DNA of 64,000 nucleotides, taken from contig WIUZ02000002.1 of the NCBI GenBank assembly GCA_015956445.1, positions 2,604,001-2,668,000 of the forward strand, read 5' to 3'. The DNA comes from Thelephora terrestris. Lineage: Eukaryota > Basidiomycota > Agaricomycetes > Thelephorales > Thelephoraceae. Under the pieces are notes generated by a model. It searched no databases. It was not told the DNA's origin and worked only from the letters and a program-made list of their open reading frames with translations. This document shows positions 23,601-34,312 of the stretch, in pieces (positions within the stretch are counted from its first letter, which is position 1; every line of letters begins with the position of its first letter). The position numbers and the translations under genes are program-made.

Positions 23601-25439
23601 GACGTATGCTGTGGTCACAATTCATGCCGATTTTGGGAACACGTCCCTTGACGACCAGGCAGCGGGGGCAGAGGAACAACCCTAAGCTTTTGATCGTTGC
23701 TAACGTTGACCTGGATAGGACTCAGTATCATTCTCGTGAGGTTGGTGAAAAAAACTTACTTCTCTTTGTAATCCGCCGAGTGCAGAAGAAGTTCAAGGAG
23801 CCAGCGGCGCAAAATCCCATCCCCACATTTGACCTTTCGAAGGTTCTTATGAGCCTCCGCAAACGAGCCGGCTAAGATTAGACGCAGGACCCCGTGAGTC
23901 AGCTCGCGTCCCAAGTAGGTGAGCATCTCTGAGCTGGGTTCCTTTTTGTAGTGTTCGCGGTAGAACTCCTTGATGGTATCAGGGAGCTGCCGATCATTGA
24001 TCAGTTACATTGGGACAACGTTAGAGATGGAATTATTATCGACACACCGTGGGAATGTAGGCGATGTGGTGGGCAGAGAAAGATGATGGCTTCGAGCGAG
24101 TGTATTTTGAGACGTTGCCGAGAAATAGATAGATTGGCCACAGGGAAGCGGTCCCAAAGGAGGCAAGGTGGGTAGAATCCGAATAGAGGAGTGCCGACAT
24201 GACGAAAGTCTCCAGATCGTCCTCGCCGTGCGCCATCGCAGCGCTCAAATTGTCTCGCATCCTCTTATCGGCCTCAAGCATTGCGTCGGAGTTGTAGATC
24301 TCAGAGTATATGCGAACGGGATCTTCGTCCGGGCCTGGACTCCACATTTCCTTAAACGGAGCGACGTGTATGTCGTTGAAGGCATCGGGGTCCTCCAGCT
24401 CGGCCGTAATCACTTCAACAGGATCCCGATAGAGGATCCCAGTTACAACGAACTCAGGTGCATCACATTCCTTCTGTTCCACGCCTGTACAGGGTACCCG
24501 TATGCTCACTGAACCTTCCTTCCACCCATTGCCTACCGCGAGTCCAGCGCCAGAGAAGTGTTTTCGCTCGAAACGCCGGATCGCGGTCACAGCATTGAAG
24601 TCTTCGAGTTCCGAAGGTTGGAACTCAGGATGCATGATGACGTTGTGGACAAGGTCGTTGATTCCTGCGGGGGTGTTTCCTGGTCCTGTCGCCATCCACG
24701 AGAGGATAAGGTCAGATGAAAGGTTTGTTGAGTTGGTGAGGGCGTGGTGTTCTGATTCTGGAGGGGGGGCGACCATCAAACCAGATCCGATGGATTGGGA
24801 GGCGGGAAGACTCGGTTGAGCATCCACGTAGACGTCTGCGTTGCGAGGGTTGTGGGAGGAAACAGCGGGGTACTCTCGGAACACCCCGAAAGAGTTGGCG
24901 TTCGTCACGGTGATAGCGGGGGCGCGGTTTGAGGTTTCAGTAGAGGTGTCGAGTCCACTGTCGTGCAGTGGATTGGAATCGAGAGAGGCAAAAGCTTCGG
25001 TTTCCTTTTCGGGACAAGTATTGCGTGCCGTGGCACGTGGTACAGGTGCTGGCAGCGAGTCGCGGAAACGCACCGGAAGACGCCGCGTTCTCACCGAACG
25101 TTGAAGTCCAGCATCAACAGCTTGTTCAAACAGCGGGACCTATATAAGGTGAGTTAATCTCCTGCTCTATAACAGGTACATGACTCTCACCGGTGGCAAC
25201 TCAGGTTCACGGTGTGCAGCTTCAAATGCTAGCCGGACTTCCAGATCTCGCCTTCGGCGGTCTTCCTCCTCGTCCGCATCGCGCTTGCGCTTCAACGATC
25301 TTGCAATTGCGAGGGTTGTTTCTTCATCTGGAGTGTCCTCGTGAGTTCTTAACCAATGTTGATGGAGTCCGCGAGCTGATGAGAAGACCTGCCGCTTTTT
25401 GCTGGTGGCGCAGGTTCCCTCGTAGCATACATGAGACAT
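20639..25439 (-). CDS. Plavaka-type transposase, 1268 aa, 10 exons, apparently intact
   Basis: Exons in coding order: 25191-25439, 24048-25139, 23760-23986, 23470-23710, 23260-23417, 23097-23202, 22577-23041, 22233-22517, 21098-21675 and 20639-21044. All phases agree and no stop intervenes (3807 nt). The N-terminus has a C2H2-type finger (CYEGTC, later GLHQHWLRTHE). The core has the family blocks GWKEGSVSIRVPCTG, VTGILYRDPVEV, DDLETFVMSALLYSDSTHLA and SKPSSFSAHHIAYIPT, then FLCPRC and KYMRDI in the C-terminal FVDRDMFMRYRGGGVGH block, ending in an acidic Ser/Asp tail. It presumably cuts at the CATCAG ends of this element. The intron between exons 8 and 9 carries a CACTA-like MITE. Confidence 0.9.
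21705..22205. mobile_element. 501-bp palindromic CACTA-like MITE inside a transposase intron
   Basis: Begins CACTGGGGGCAGGGGCACC and ends GGTGCCCTTGCCCCCAGTG. The two halves are a long inverted repeat that includes CACCTGGAATC and TGTAATC blocks. It is flanked by TGA on both sides (21702-21704, 22206-22208), a 3-bp duplication as in CACTA elements. The intron donor GTAACC at 22232 and acceptor at 21676 are outside it, so the host transposase can still be spliced, but the intron has grown from about 53 to 557 bp. Confidence 0.9.
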
Positions 25440-25694
25440 AGTTTGGTGGCCCAATGCCGCCTTGTTTGGGAATGGTATGATGATGATGACGATAAAAGAC
25501 TTATGGCCAAAGCCGAAGCGGATCCATCGACATCTGAACTCGGCACCGTGATCAAACAAAATCCTGCAGCAGGGAGTAACCCCTATCAACTCGTTCCTCT
25601 CCTGACCATGGCAACTGTGACCCAACCCGTCGACAACTCTCAAAGGTATGGTCTAATCGCACGCCCATGGATGTCCACACCGTGCTCATTCGTG
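25440..25694. promoter_or_regulatory. divergent promoter of transposase and DUF6698-like gene
   Basis: The 255 bp between the start codon of the transposase (25439, leftward) and that of the DUF6698-like gene (25695, rightward). The frame upstream of 25695 is open in phase, so an earlier start for the right gene is possible. No clear TATA box is seen. Shared use would give coordinated expression of the two element genes. Confidence 0.5.
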
Positions 25695-27159
25695 ATGGCG
25701 GCCCCCTCTGACAGCGAACCTGCGCTTACTCCCCAGGAGACAGAAGCCATCAAAGACAAAGCGAGATGGCTTCGTCGTGTAGCTAACCCTTTCGCAGATT
25801 TCTACGTCATCGTCGCCATCGGTGCTGCTGGTTCTCCGACGGTCACTGAAGCGGCCCGAAGGCATGGAGACAAGCAAACGCGAACTCACGCCAAGGACCT
25901 GTACGTCCAGCTCATATCTGAGTCTGCGCGCAGGTCAAGATGGACTAACTACAGCTCTTACAGCACGCCAACTCAACTCCAAGTTTATGTTGAGGACTTC
26001 GACGAGATCATTTACCACCTTCCGTTCCTCAAGCATCGCCTCGAGTCCGATGTGCCATCCAAATTCATTCGAAAGACCTTAAACTACGTACGTCCCGCTT
26101 ACATCAGATCCCACCCATGACAGCTCAAAGAGAAACAGGTTCAGTCACTTGCATCACAAGCGAGGCAAACGGACACCAAGACTATCAAGCAGTCTACCGT
26201 CTCGCTTATCCCGCAAAAGTACTTCCCACACGGTGCAGACAGCAATGCGGCCGTGAACCCACACGAGTTTATCAAGGTCCTGAACCCGGGTGCCACCAAG
26301 TCCTGGCGTGGGTGGGGAAATATCGTCACGGCCAGGTTGCTGTGCCCGATCGACAACCTTAGCGAGTTCATCGCAGACCCAGAGAGGCAAGTAGCAGCAT
26401 ATCCACCCACACCCTTGCTGATCAGGCACGCCCACCCTCCAGTACCAGGGCGAAGCTGCGCGATGGGAAAATCAAGCTGATCGACAGCGCGGGAGATCCA
26501 AAACTACCTGCTTTTCTGTACGACGAAAACATGACGGACGGCTCTCTCGCCCAGGGTCTCTTCCGTGGGCCTCTTTTGTTGGCGGTGAGTTCCACTGCTC
26601 GAGTCTCACGCGATAGGGCGCCACTGAGCATCAACCCTAGGTATACACCCACATATTCATCGCGCCTTCTGCTGCCACCCTCGGTGCAAAGGTTTCGCTG
26701 AAACCCGGGAATGCAAAAATCCACGGTATGATGAAAGTTCTCCCACCAACGATCTGTTACGCGGCGATACAGGTATCCGTGGATGCATCAGCCCTCCCGT
26801 TATCTCTCACACCCCTCACCCTCCAGGCATACATCACATTGTGTTGCAGCAAGGAATGGAAGGAACAATGGAAGGGTATCCAGTTTCCGCGGCTCTACAT
26901 CCTCCTTCGCGAGCAATTCGCTCACTCGGATGACCCCTGGCGCGCTGAAACTCTCAAGTGGTGGGACGAGTATGTATTGTGTTCATCCCCTCCTACACTC
27001 ATGTGCTCACAATATCCTAGGAAAATATTTGGCGGGGCGCCTGATACGGATGAAGAATTGCAGGAGGAAGAGCGGGAGACACAGGGACCATCCATGCGCT
27101 CTCGCATGGAGAACGAGCGACTCGCGAGGATCCAAGCAGCGAGTCAGGCTGCAGCGTAG
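25695..27159 (+). CDS. DUF6698-like protein, 389 aa, 7 exons
   Basis: Exons 25695-25900, 25964-26087, 26124-26390, 26426-26584, 26641-26772, 26827-26969 and 27021-27159 join in phase. Blocks include KTLNY-LKEKQVQSLASQAR, GATKSWRGWGNIVTARLLCP, then VYTHIFIAPSAATLGAK, AKIHGMMKVLPPTICYAAIQ, AYITLCCSKEWKEQWKGIQF and DDPWRAETLKWWDE, and an acidic, Arg/Gln-rich end. This pattern is that of the fungal DUF6698 family, known to me only as a domain of unknown function frequent in basidiomycete genomes. Here it sits inside the terminal repeats of a transposon and faces the transposase, suggesting it is a second element protein. The first intron is 63 bp without stops, so it could be retained. Confidence 0.68.
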
Positions 27160-28614
27160 TAAGGACGTTCTATTCACACCACTGGCTCGGAGATGGCATC
27201 CCTGTTCCATGACGATTGTAAATTTAAATAAGCCACATGAGATTTCGAATGTAAAAATCTTTTTCTCCTGTCGCTTAACACAACTTTGGCGCGGCCGCCA
27301 CGCGGCGATGTCTCAGCAAGCCGCCGATTTGAATTCCTCCTGGTGTTGTCTCAAGATCTCCCTATGTCTCGTTCTCAGGAGGTTGGATCCGTCGAAATAC
27401 CTCACTGGACGCCACCCGCTGGTCACACTGCGTCACACGAAAAAAAACATATATCTTGGGGCGAGGATGGTGCCAGCGGCCGCATTCAACTTCCGGGCAC
27501 TCTTGCCACGCACAACGTCTCTTCCCTCCCATCTCCAACTTGAAGTCCCTCGCGATGGTTTCCTCTCCGAACAGCCGTGACTGCCCGATCCTCTCCGCTG
27601 GCAAATTTACGGTCAGGTGTGAATCTCCACCTTCTGTCTGCTGGACCGTTGCTCACGACCTGTTGTTTCGAGCAATCGCAGCTCTTACGCAACATCACGT
27701 TTTGAGTCTGTCGTTTCTCGATTAAAGGTATCTATTAAATATCATTGTTTTTTAATTTGACACTTTAGAGCTAAATACCTGCTCTCCGCAGTCTGCACCT
27801 CCGCCAGCAACTAACCCGCTTTCAGATTTTGGCACCCCGCCCGCACTTTCAGGGCCGATCGTGCGGGATACATGTGGATCCCTGTTTCAGTACGTCGCTT
27901 TGTTTTTCATGCCTACCGACACTAATCCACTCCCAGGTTGCTCTGCAGCGCCGTGCCTCGCCTGTCCCGTTCCCTTTCCCAGGCAACACCAACAACAGTG
28001 GCGACGTCCCTCCTCTCCCGCACGCCGGTGATGATGGCGAGATACCTCCCTTTGTGGATGCCGACAACGATCATGAGATCCCTCCCCTTGAGCACACCGA
28101 CGATCGCGACAACGGCGATACCCCCCTCCTCGTTTCCGAATCTCACTGATCTATACTACTCACCCCACTACTCTTCCCCCGCTGGTTTTCAGGCCGTTCC
28201 CTGTACATCAGCATCTCTCTGCGTCTACGTCCGTACATATTTGTTACTCACTGATCTGGCAATTCCATGTTTTTTATTTTCTGCCGTGTTTTCTGCAAAC
28301 GACCAAAATAAATTGGGATTTCATTACGGCGGGGTTTGATTTATGGATAATGAATATTTCTATTTGAATTTACGATCCAATTTCGGAATATAAAAATTGA
28401 AAAGAAAAATATACTGCCTGACCCTGATGGGGAGATCTGGCCTGATACTATCGAGGCCACAAAAGATCTGGCCGGCTCAAAATAAGGTGAGGGCAGATCT
28501 TATGCCGCAAGTCGCGGATCTGCTTTCGTCTGCCAAGAGATTACCTGCCGAACTTCGAATGGCCAGACGGCCCACATCTGGACATTTGTTGGGAGATCCG
28601 GCAAGATCTTTCCC
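27160..28614. other. right part of the Plavaka element; possible further exons and subterminal repeats
   Basis: A plus-strand frame at about 27937-28149 encodes repeated acidic units (GDVPPLPHAGDDGEIPPF and similar) preceded by possible acceptors (CACTCCCAG at about 27936). It may be the last exon of another gene, but no upstream exons are convincing. From about 28430 to 28614 the AGATCTGGCC / GCCGGATC motif recurs several times on both strands, mirroring the left end; these are candidate transposase-binding sites. Confidence 0.4.
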
Positions 28615-28631
28615 GGACAAGTTTGCTGATG
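28615..28631. repeat. right terminal inverted repeat of the Plavaka-type element
   Basis: GGACAAGTTTGCTGATG, the exact reverse complement of 18723-18739, followed by the TA target duplication at 28632-28633. Confidence 0.92.
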
Positions 28632-28633
28632 TA

Positions 28634-28940
28634 ATCCTTACCTGAAGGGGAGAGGCTTATAGTTGCTAGTGGGGGAGAGAGAGAGAGAAGCGATTGATTG
28701 ATCTATCTACACATGAGGGATATATATATCTATCTATTCTATTGTCGTCAAAACTGTATGGCGTGACTGATGCAGGGTCCGTGCGGTGGCTTAAGGCACA
28801 CGCGCGTCATACCGATCGATCGGATCACTGATGTGATACCGCCCCTTCGGGTCGCTTATTCAGCGCTCTCCGGCATCGGCTCTCGCACGAAGCGGTGGAG
28901 CCGGTTGACCCGTTGCCGGGCACAGACCTCTGGTTCAACA
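28634..28940 (-). repeat. copia 3' LTR, proximal 307 bp
   Basis: Matches 34360-34666 with two substitutions that I can see (GAGGGATA versus GAGGGGTA, and CCTCTGG versus CCTCCGG). Directly to its right lies the purine tract (minus strand AAGGGGGAG, 28941-28949) expected for plus-strand priming. Confidence 0.92.
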
Positions 28941-29016
28941 CTCCCCCTTACTAAGTACAGCTCCCTGTATAACTTTATTGGTGGGAACTGGACTGTAGTA
29001 AGTTGGAGGTATGTGT

Positions 29017-32000
29017 TCAGAAGAATTCGAGGCCTAGGGCATCTCTGAATTTTCTAAGTTTGACGACCCCAAGGTTCTTTGTCAGGAGATCCGCGGGATT
29101 GTCATCTCCGGGGATGAAATACACTACCACGCGTCCGTCATTGATGACTTCGCGAATATAATGATAGCGGATATCGATGTGTTTCGACCTCTTTTCAGTA
29201 ACCGGGTTTGAGGCGATAAAGATCGAGCCTTGGTTATCTCCGCAGATTGGGATGGCTTTAAGGTCATAGCCGAGCTCCCCCAGAAGGGTATGCATCCAGA
29301 CTACTTGGCGGCTACAATCAGAGAGCGCCATGTATTCTGCCTCAGTGGACGACAGCGCAATGGTTTTCTGCGCTCTTGAGGTCCATGAGATGAGTCCTTT
29401 TGCCATCCGGACAAAGTATCCACTTTGGGATCGTCTCTGAGTGGGGTCTGAAGCCCAGTCTGAGTCGGTACAGGCTGAGATACCTTCTCGTGAATCTCCG
29501 TCGTAGGTTAATCGGTATTTTGAGGTTCCGATTAAGTAGCGGCAGATATACAGCGCTTTCTCGACGTGCTCTTTTGACGGGTTTGCAGCATATTGCGCAA
29601 GTTTAGTAACCGCGAAGGCGATATCTGGTCGGGTACCCAGCATGAGGTATAGTAAGGAACCAATTATTGTTTGGAACCTGCTTCGTCTTTCCGGGCATGC
29701 TACTTCTGTCGACGGAGTCGGCACATACCCGGCCGGGAGAGGGGTTGCTGCAACTTTAGCATTTTGCATTTCACATCGTTCAAGGACCGTTTGAAGGTAG
29801 GCGCATTGATCTATGGAGATCTTGCTGCCATGTCGGGTGATCCTCATGCGGAGGAAGTCGGTTAGGTCCCCTAAATCCCTGGTTTCCCATATCTTCATAA
29901 ACTCCCCCTTGAGCTGCTCCGTAAGCGCTGTGTGGGGTCCGGTAAAGATGGCATCGTCTACGTAGATTAACGCAATTACGAATCTTCCATCTTTATCCTG
30001 GTAGATGAAGATCCCAGCATCTGAGCTCAAGGATTTGAATCCGAGCTTTTCCATGGACCGTTTCAGGGCTCGCCACCATGCGAGCCCGGCTTGTTTCAGT
30101 CCGTAGAGGGCACGCTTTAAGCGGAGAACATGAGTCTCTTTTCCTGGAGCTACGAATCCCTCTGGTTGTTCCATGTATATTTCCTCATCGAGTTCGCCGT
30201 ATAGGTACACATTTCGAACATCAAGTCCTTTGAGGACCCATCCTCCAAGGGCGGCCATTGCAAATATTAGGCGCACTGTCTCGAATCGGACAACGGGGGA
30301 GAACACGGCATCGTAGTCCATTCCCTCAACCTGTGAGAAGCCTTTCGCTACTAAGCGGGCCTTTTTGCGACCATCTGGTTTCTGGTCGAATACCCAGCGG
30401 TTTTTGATAACCTTGCGGCCTTGGGGGCGCTCTACCAGGTCATATATGTTACGCTTGCGAAGAGCTTCCAACTCTTCGTTGCAAGCTGTCCTCCATTCCT
30501 TGAGTTCAGCCTGTGGTAGTGTGGCGATGTCTCGGTATTTCCATTCTTTTGGAGTTTTTCCGTCGGCAGTTGGTGAGACAGCCTTCGAAATTAAGAGGTT
30601 TTGGAGTTCTACTCCCCCTTCCCGGCATAGCTTAGCCAGAAGGGCGTCAGTGTCCTCCTCAGGAGTGGTGAACCCGGATGGTTCAACGGATTTTTCAACC
30701 TCAACTTCGGATTCTGACGCCGCTTCATTCTCTTCCTCAGCGGAGGATTCTCTCTCAGGAGGTGGCTGCGTGCTAGGTCCGGGAATTGCTCCTGAACTTC
30801 GCCCGCGCCTTGGTGCTACGGAAAAATCTCCGACAACCTTCTTCCAATCCTTCATACGCCGGGTAGACTTAATTATCTCTACCGGATGTTTACTACCATA
30901 AACATTGCCGGGCTTGGCCGGTACTTTCCGCTCACGCTGAGGCCTCCGGATTTTAGCAGGTAACGGAGGCATAATCACTGGCGGAGCGGGTGGCGCATCC
31001 TCAGGGCCGGAATCAGAGCTAGAGCTGGGTGTAGGTGATCTCGGCGGCTCCGGACTGGGCGTTCTAGATTGCACCGGTGTTTGTGGCCGTGGTGCGGGCT
31101 CAATAGCACGTTCCTTGCCTTTTGAGGAAGGCTTGGGGGCAGGTTTGGGACGCGCTGAGGGTGCTGCGTCATTTTCCTCTTGTCCTCCTGGAAGCGGACA
31201 CTGGCAGTCACCGTCTTTATGACAGTGATGACTGGGTAGGGATGGCGCAGTAGATTGCAGCCGTGTGTTGCGCCGTGTGCTGGCAGTTGGGCACTTTGGA
31301 AAGTGCAACTCATCGAAGGTGGCTTGTGCGGCGGAGAAGATGATATTATTCGGTCCGCGCATGAAGATCCATCCTTTCCCTCCCGGGTGAGTACCTAGGT
31401 AGGTCATCAACTCCGATCGAGGTGCGAGCTTGTTTATCCGTACTTCTTCTGGGATGAAGACGTATGCTCCGCAACCGAGGACCCGAAGGTGATCAATCGA
31501 TGGCTTACTCCCATTTAATAGCTGGAATGGGGTCTGCCAGTTTAGGCGACGGTTCGGCGTTCGATTGTAAACGTGAGTTGCGTGGTCAATGGCGAATTCC
31601 CACCAGGATTGAGGGAGGCAAGCCTGCAATCTCATGGATTCCGCTTTATCCATCAATGTTCGAATGATCCTCTCCGCGCGACCATTTTGCTGGTGTGCAT
31701 GTGGGATAGATTGTAGGATCTCGATTCCTTTTTCCTTGAGCATTGTTGTAAACGTTAGGGACGTGTATTCCCCCCCGGCATCGGACATCCATTGGCGTAC
31801 CCTTTTCTGGTACTTGGTTTCAACCATAGCCAGAAAGTGCCTGGTAGCCACGAGTGCAGCGTCTTTGGTGCGCAAGTTCATGGTCCAGGCGTGTGAGGTA
31901 TAGTCGTCATAGAAGACAATCGAGTACTTGTATTTGCGATAGGATTCAATGGGGAAGGTTTTTAGATCCGAGTGGATCAGCTCGAAAGGGGCAGTTGCTC

Positions 32001-33951
32001 TGGTGCTGGACTGGGGAAAGGTTTTATTCGTCATCTTTCCTTGCGCGCATCCAGTACAGAGGTGCTCTCTTGGGATTTCGACATGAGGAAAATCTTTGAC
32101 ATGTTTCCCGGCCTTTTGGATCACTTCTTTAGAAGGGTGAGCCAGCCGACGGTGCATGATTTCGAAATCTGCACTGTATATGGTTTCAATCTTGGCAGCA
32201 GTAAGTTGCGCCCCGAGGAGAGTTCTGATGATGTAAATACTATCATCCTCGGTTTGAGGGTGGAAGGTGAGAAAGTCGGTTTCTTCTTCGTAGAGCGAGA
32301 TTTCGCGAGCACTCCCCCTCGAGAAGAGTCCGCTTTTAAGGAACTGGCCAAGAGATAATAGCCTATGGGATATCTCAGGAACAAAATAGACGGGGTTTAG
32401 CCTAACAGCTTTCTCGTCTATGTAGAGGATCACCGTTCCTTTACCAATGATTGTTGTGAAAGTAGTCGCAGTCCTTAGGGGAATGGGCTCAATTGCCTCG
32501 TATTCAACAAAATCATTCATATCGAAGGTAAAGTGCCGGGATGCACCAGAGTCGAGCATCCACACGGCTTCAGTTTCACTCAGGGCGGACAAGGTCAAAC
32601 AAGTGTATTCGGAAGCTATTACTGAAGAATTATGTACATCTTCAACCGCTGTGGAGTCGTTAGTATCGTTACTCAACACCTGAATACTTGTTTCATACCT
32701 TCCGCCAGACGGACCGGCAACCGACGTGGGGGACCCGACAACCATCTCATCACCCGACCATCCCAGACTCACTTCATCCTTGCTTGGCGGGGTACGCGCC
32801 TTCTTGCGGGGTCGAGGATCGACCGTCTGTTCGCAGGAGCGTTCCAGCCGTTTGAGGGTCTCAATCGTGGGCGTGACGCCTAGTCGTGCTGAGAGATCTC
32901 TTGCCTTCTGAACGGAGGGGTAGAAGGAAGGTGTCCCTGCACCTTCACGATGGACTGGGAGGGAGCGTAGGGGAAAGGCTGCCATAGAGGCGAAGCCGTA
33001 GTCGGTGACCGACATACCGGAGCCAGATGCAACCGGAGGTTGAGGGGGGACGGGAGAGGGTATGGGGGGCTCCTCAGACTGTTGTGCCTGTTGTTGGAAC
33101 CTTCCTCGGCCTCCTCTGGCTCCTCGGCGGTTACGTCCGCGTCCGCCTTGGCCCTGGGGCTGATCCCCACTGTACTGCTGCTGCTGTTGGAAGTTGGGAT
33201 TTCCAGGAGCGCGCTGTACATTGGACAGCCTATGTGCTTGCTGTCTACCTTTGCCGTTGGATGTCTGCTCCCATGCGAGGAGGATTGACCGCCGAAGACC
33301 ATCCACATCAAGCTTGGTCAGATCCTCCGTCTGGCAGATTGCCTGTGGGATGTTATTGTATGACGGAGGAAGCTTTGACATGAGCATCATTGCCTTGATG
33401 AAAGGAGGGATGACAGCGTCTTCCCCGTTGCTTTCAAGTCGGCCGATGTGGGAAGCAAATTTGTCTAAGGCGGGCGTGGGGTCTTGTCCTTCAAGGATCT
33501 TGACCTCCATCGCATGTTTGAACTCCAGGTAGATTCCGATGATACCTGGCTTTCCATACTCCTTCTCGATTGCTTTGAGAAGGGCGGCAGCGCTGGTTTC
33601 AGCTCGGTACTTGTACTGGATATCCGGGACAAGGCGTAGGAGGATGTTGCCGAGGGCTTTGTCGTTTGCCTCAGCCCATGCGTCTACTTCGTCTTGGTTA
33701 TCAGTGCCCTCCTGTGCCTGAGTTAATAGGTTGTTCTCGGCGTCATAGGTGGCTTCAGTCTTTGGCCATACCTCGAGGGTAGGTTCCTTTTTTTGGATCG
33801 TCCTCCATTGTCCTTGCGACATTAGGTATGAGCGCATTGGTCCGGCCCACTGTTGGTAGTTTGGGCCGGAGAGGACGGGGACGAGGGAGGTGAGTTGAGA
33901 AGACATTTGTTTTTGGGAGGTGGAAGTCCTGCAACCAATAACAAGTTTCAT
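29017..33951 (-). CDS. copia Gag-Pol polyprotein, 1644 aa, open
   Basis: Single uninterrupted frame in copia order. The N-terminal third is a UBN2-type gag with an RG-rich basic tail (no CCHC knuckle seen). Protease has WMLDSGASRHF. Integrase has the H-H-C-C zinc binding set ending LCTGCAQGKM and the acidic residues in HSDLKTF, WMSDAGGEY and NGRAERIIRT. Reverse transcriptase has RWVFDQKPDG, the LYGELDEEIYMEQPEGF block and YVDD. RNase H has TDSDWASD, SSTEAEYMAL and CGDNQGS. The start could be 33951 or the Met of MSSQLTS at 33906. With LTRs, primer site and purine tract all present, this copy could be active or recently was. Confidence 0.95.
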   Translation of the reverse strand: MKLVIGCRTSTSQKQMSSQLTSLVPVLSGPNYQQWAGPMRSYLMSQGQWRTIQKKEPTLEVWPKTEATYDAENNLLTQAQEGTDNQDEVDAWAEANDKALGNILLRLVPDIQYKYRAETSAAALLKAIEKEYGKPGIIGIYLEFKHAMEVKILEGQDPTPALDKFASHIGRLESNGEDAVIPPFIKAMMLMSKLPPSYNNIPQAICQTEDLTKLDVDGLRRSILLAWEQTSNGKGRQQAHRLSNVQRAPGNPNFQQQQQYSGDQPQGQGGRGRNRRGARGGRGRFQQQAQQSEEPPIPSPVPPQPPVASGSGMSVTDYGFASMAAFPLRSLPVHREGAGTPSFYPSVQKARDLSARLGVTPTIETLKRLERSCEQTVDPRPRKKARTPPSKDEVSLGWSGDEMVVGSPTSVAGPSGGRYETSIQVLSNDTNDSTAVEDVHNSSVIASEYTCLTLSALSETEAVWMLDSGASRHFTFDMNDFVEYEAIEPIPLRTATTFTTIIGKGTVILYIDEKAVRLNPVYFVPEISHRLLSLGQFLKSGLFSRGSAREISLYEEETDFLTFHPQTEDDSIYIIRTLLGAQLTAAKIETIYSADFEIMHRRLAHPSKEVIQKAGKHVKDFPHVEIPREHLCTGCAQGKMTNKTFPQSSTRATAPFELIHSDLKTFPIESYRKYKYSIVFYDDYTSHAWTMNLRTKDAALVATRHFLAMVETKYQKRVRQWMSDAGGEYTSLTFTTMLKEKGIEILQSIPHAHQQNGRAERIIRTLMDKAESMRLQACLPQSWWEFAIDHATHVYNRTPNRRLNWQTPFQLLNGSKPSIDHLRVLGCGAYVFIPEEVRINKLAPRSELMTYLGTHPGGKGWIFMRGPNNIIFSAAQATFDELHFPKCPTASTRRNTRLQSTAPSLPSHHCHKDGDCQCPLPGGQEENDAAPSARPKPAPKPSSKGKERAIEPAPRPQTPVQSRTPSPEPPRSPTPSSSSDSGPEDAPPAPPVIMPPLPAKIRRPQRERKVPAKPGNVYGSKHPVEIIKSTRRMKDWKKVVGDFSVAPRRGRSSGAIPGPSTQPPPERESSAEEENEAASESEVEVEKSVEPSGFTTPEEDTDALLAKLCREGGVELQNLLISKAVSPTADGKTPKEWKYRDIATLPQAELKEWRTACNEELEALRKRNIYDLVERPQGRKVIKNRWVFDQKPDGRKKARLVAKGFSQVEGMDYDAVFSPVVRFETVRLIFAMAALGGWVLKGLDVRNVYLYGELDEEIYMEQPEGFVAPGKETHVLRLKRALYGLKQAGLAWWRALKRSMEKLGFKSLSSDAGIFIYQDKDGRFVIALIYVDDAIFTGPHTALTEQLKGEFMKIWETRDLGDLTDFLRMRITRHGSKISIDQCAYLQTVLERCEMQNAKVAATPLPAGYVPTPSTEVACPERRSRFQTIIGSLLYLMLGTRPDIAFAVTKLAQYAANPSKEHVEKALYICRYLIGTSKYRLTYDGDSREGISACTDSDWASDPTQRRSQSGYFVRMAKGLISWTSRAQKTIALSSTEAEYMALSDCSRQVVWMHTLLGELGYDLKAIPICGDNQGSIFIASNPVTEKRSKHIDIRYHYIREVINDGRVVVYFIPGDDNPADLLTKNLGVVKLRKFRDALGLEFF

Positions 33952-34298
33952 CAGTTATCGTACACTTTTTCTTTTTATGCCAGAAGCAAGTGAAAGGGGA
34001 AGAAGCAGTCTTTCCTTTCAGGGATTACTTTGGTGAGAAGCTTTATCGCATATTGCCTCATTCCACACCGTCGGCAGATGTTAATCGACTACCCTCCCCT
34101 GTGGGGTCTACGAATGTGTGTTGTGCTCAGCTTTGGCTAGTCACTGTTTCATCCCCTCTTGGGGTTTTGACTTTTGTTCTAAGTCCCCTTCCTGCACAGT
34201 GGACAGCGCAGTGGCAGCCATTTAAGGCGCACTAAGGTAAGATTAGGGCCTGTTCACAGCGCAGCCACAGAGGCGCAGCTTGGAACACAGGGCATAGC

Positions 34299-34312
34299 CC
34301 GGGCTCATAACC
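34299..34312 (-). promoter_or_regulatory. primer binding site complementary to the anticodon arm of initiator tRNA-Met
   Basis: Directly after the 5' LTR the minus strand reads GGTTATGAGCCCGG. Its complement contains GGGCTCATAACC, the anticodon stem-loop of eukaryotic initiator tRNA-Met with anticodon CAT. Drosophila copia is known to prime from such an internal half-tRNA. Confidence 0.8.

Larger units (their letters stand above)
18723..28631. mobile_element. complete Plavaka-type (CACTA-related) DNA transposon, 9909 bp
   Basis: Ends are 17-bp perfect inverted repeats CATCAGCAAACTTGTCC (18723-18739 and 28615-28631), flanked by TA on both sides (18721-18722, 28632-28633). The intact LTR at 34313 shows the empty site with a single TA. 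Both ends carry subterminal copies of GCCGGATCT and AGATCTGGCC-like motifs, a feature typical of CACTA elements. Cargo from left to right: a small gene (19062-19658), its broken duplicate (19885-20456), the transposase (20639-25439, minus) and a DUF6698-like gene (25695-27159, plus). The 2-bp duplication differs from the 3 bp usual for CACTA. Confidence 0.9.

Noticed and set aside
29400-33721. Plus-strand open frames of 60-180 codons opposite the copia polyprotein
   Set aside because: They are antisense shadows of the 1644-codon frame with no motif of their own.
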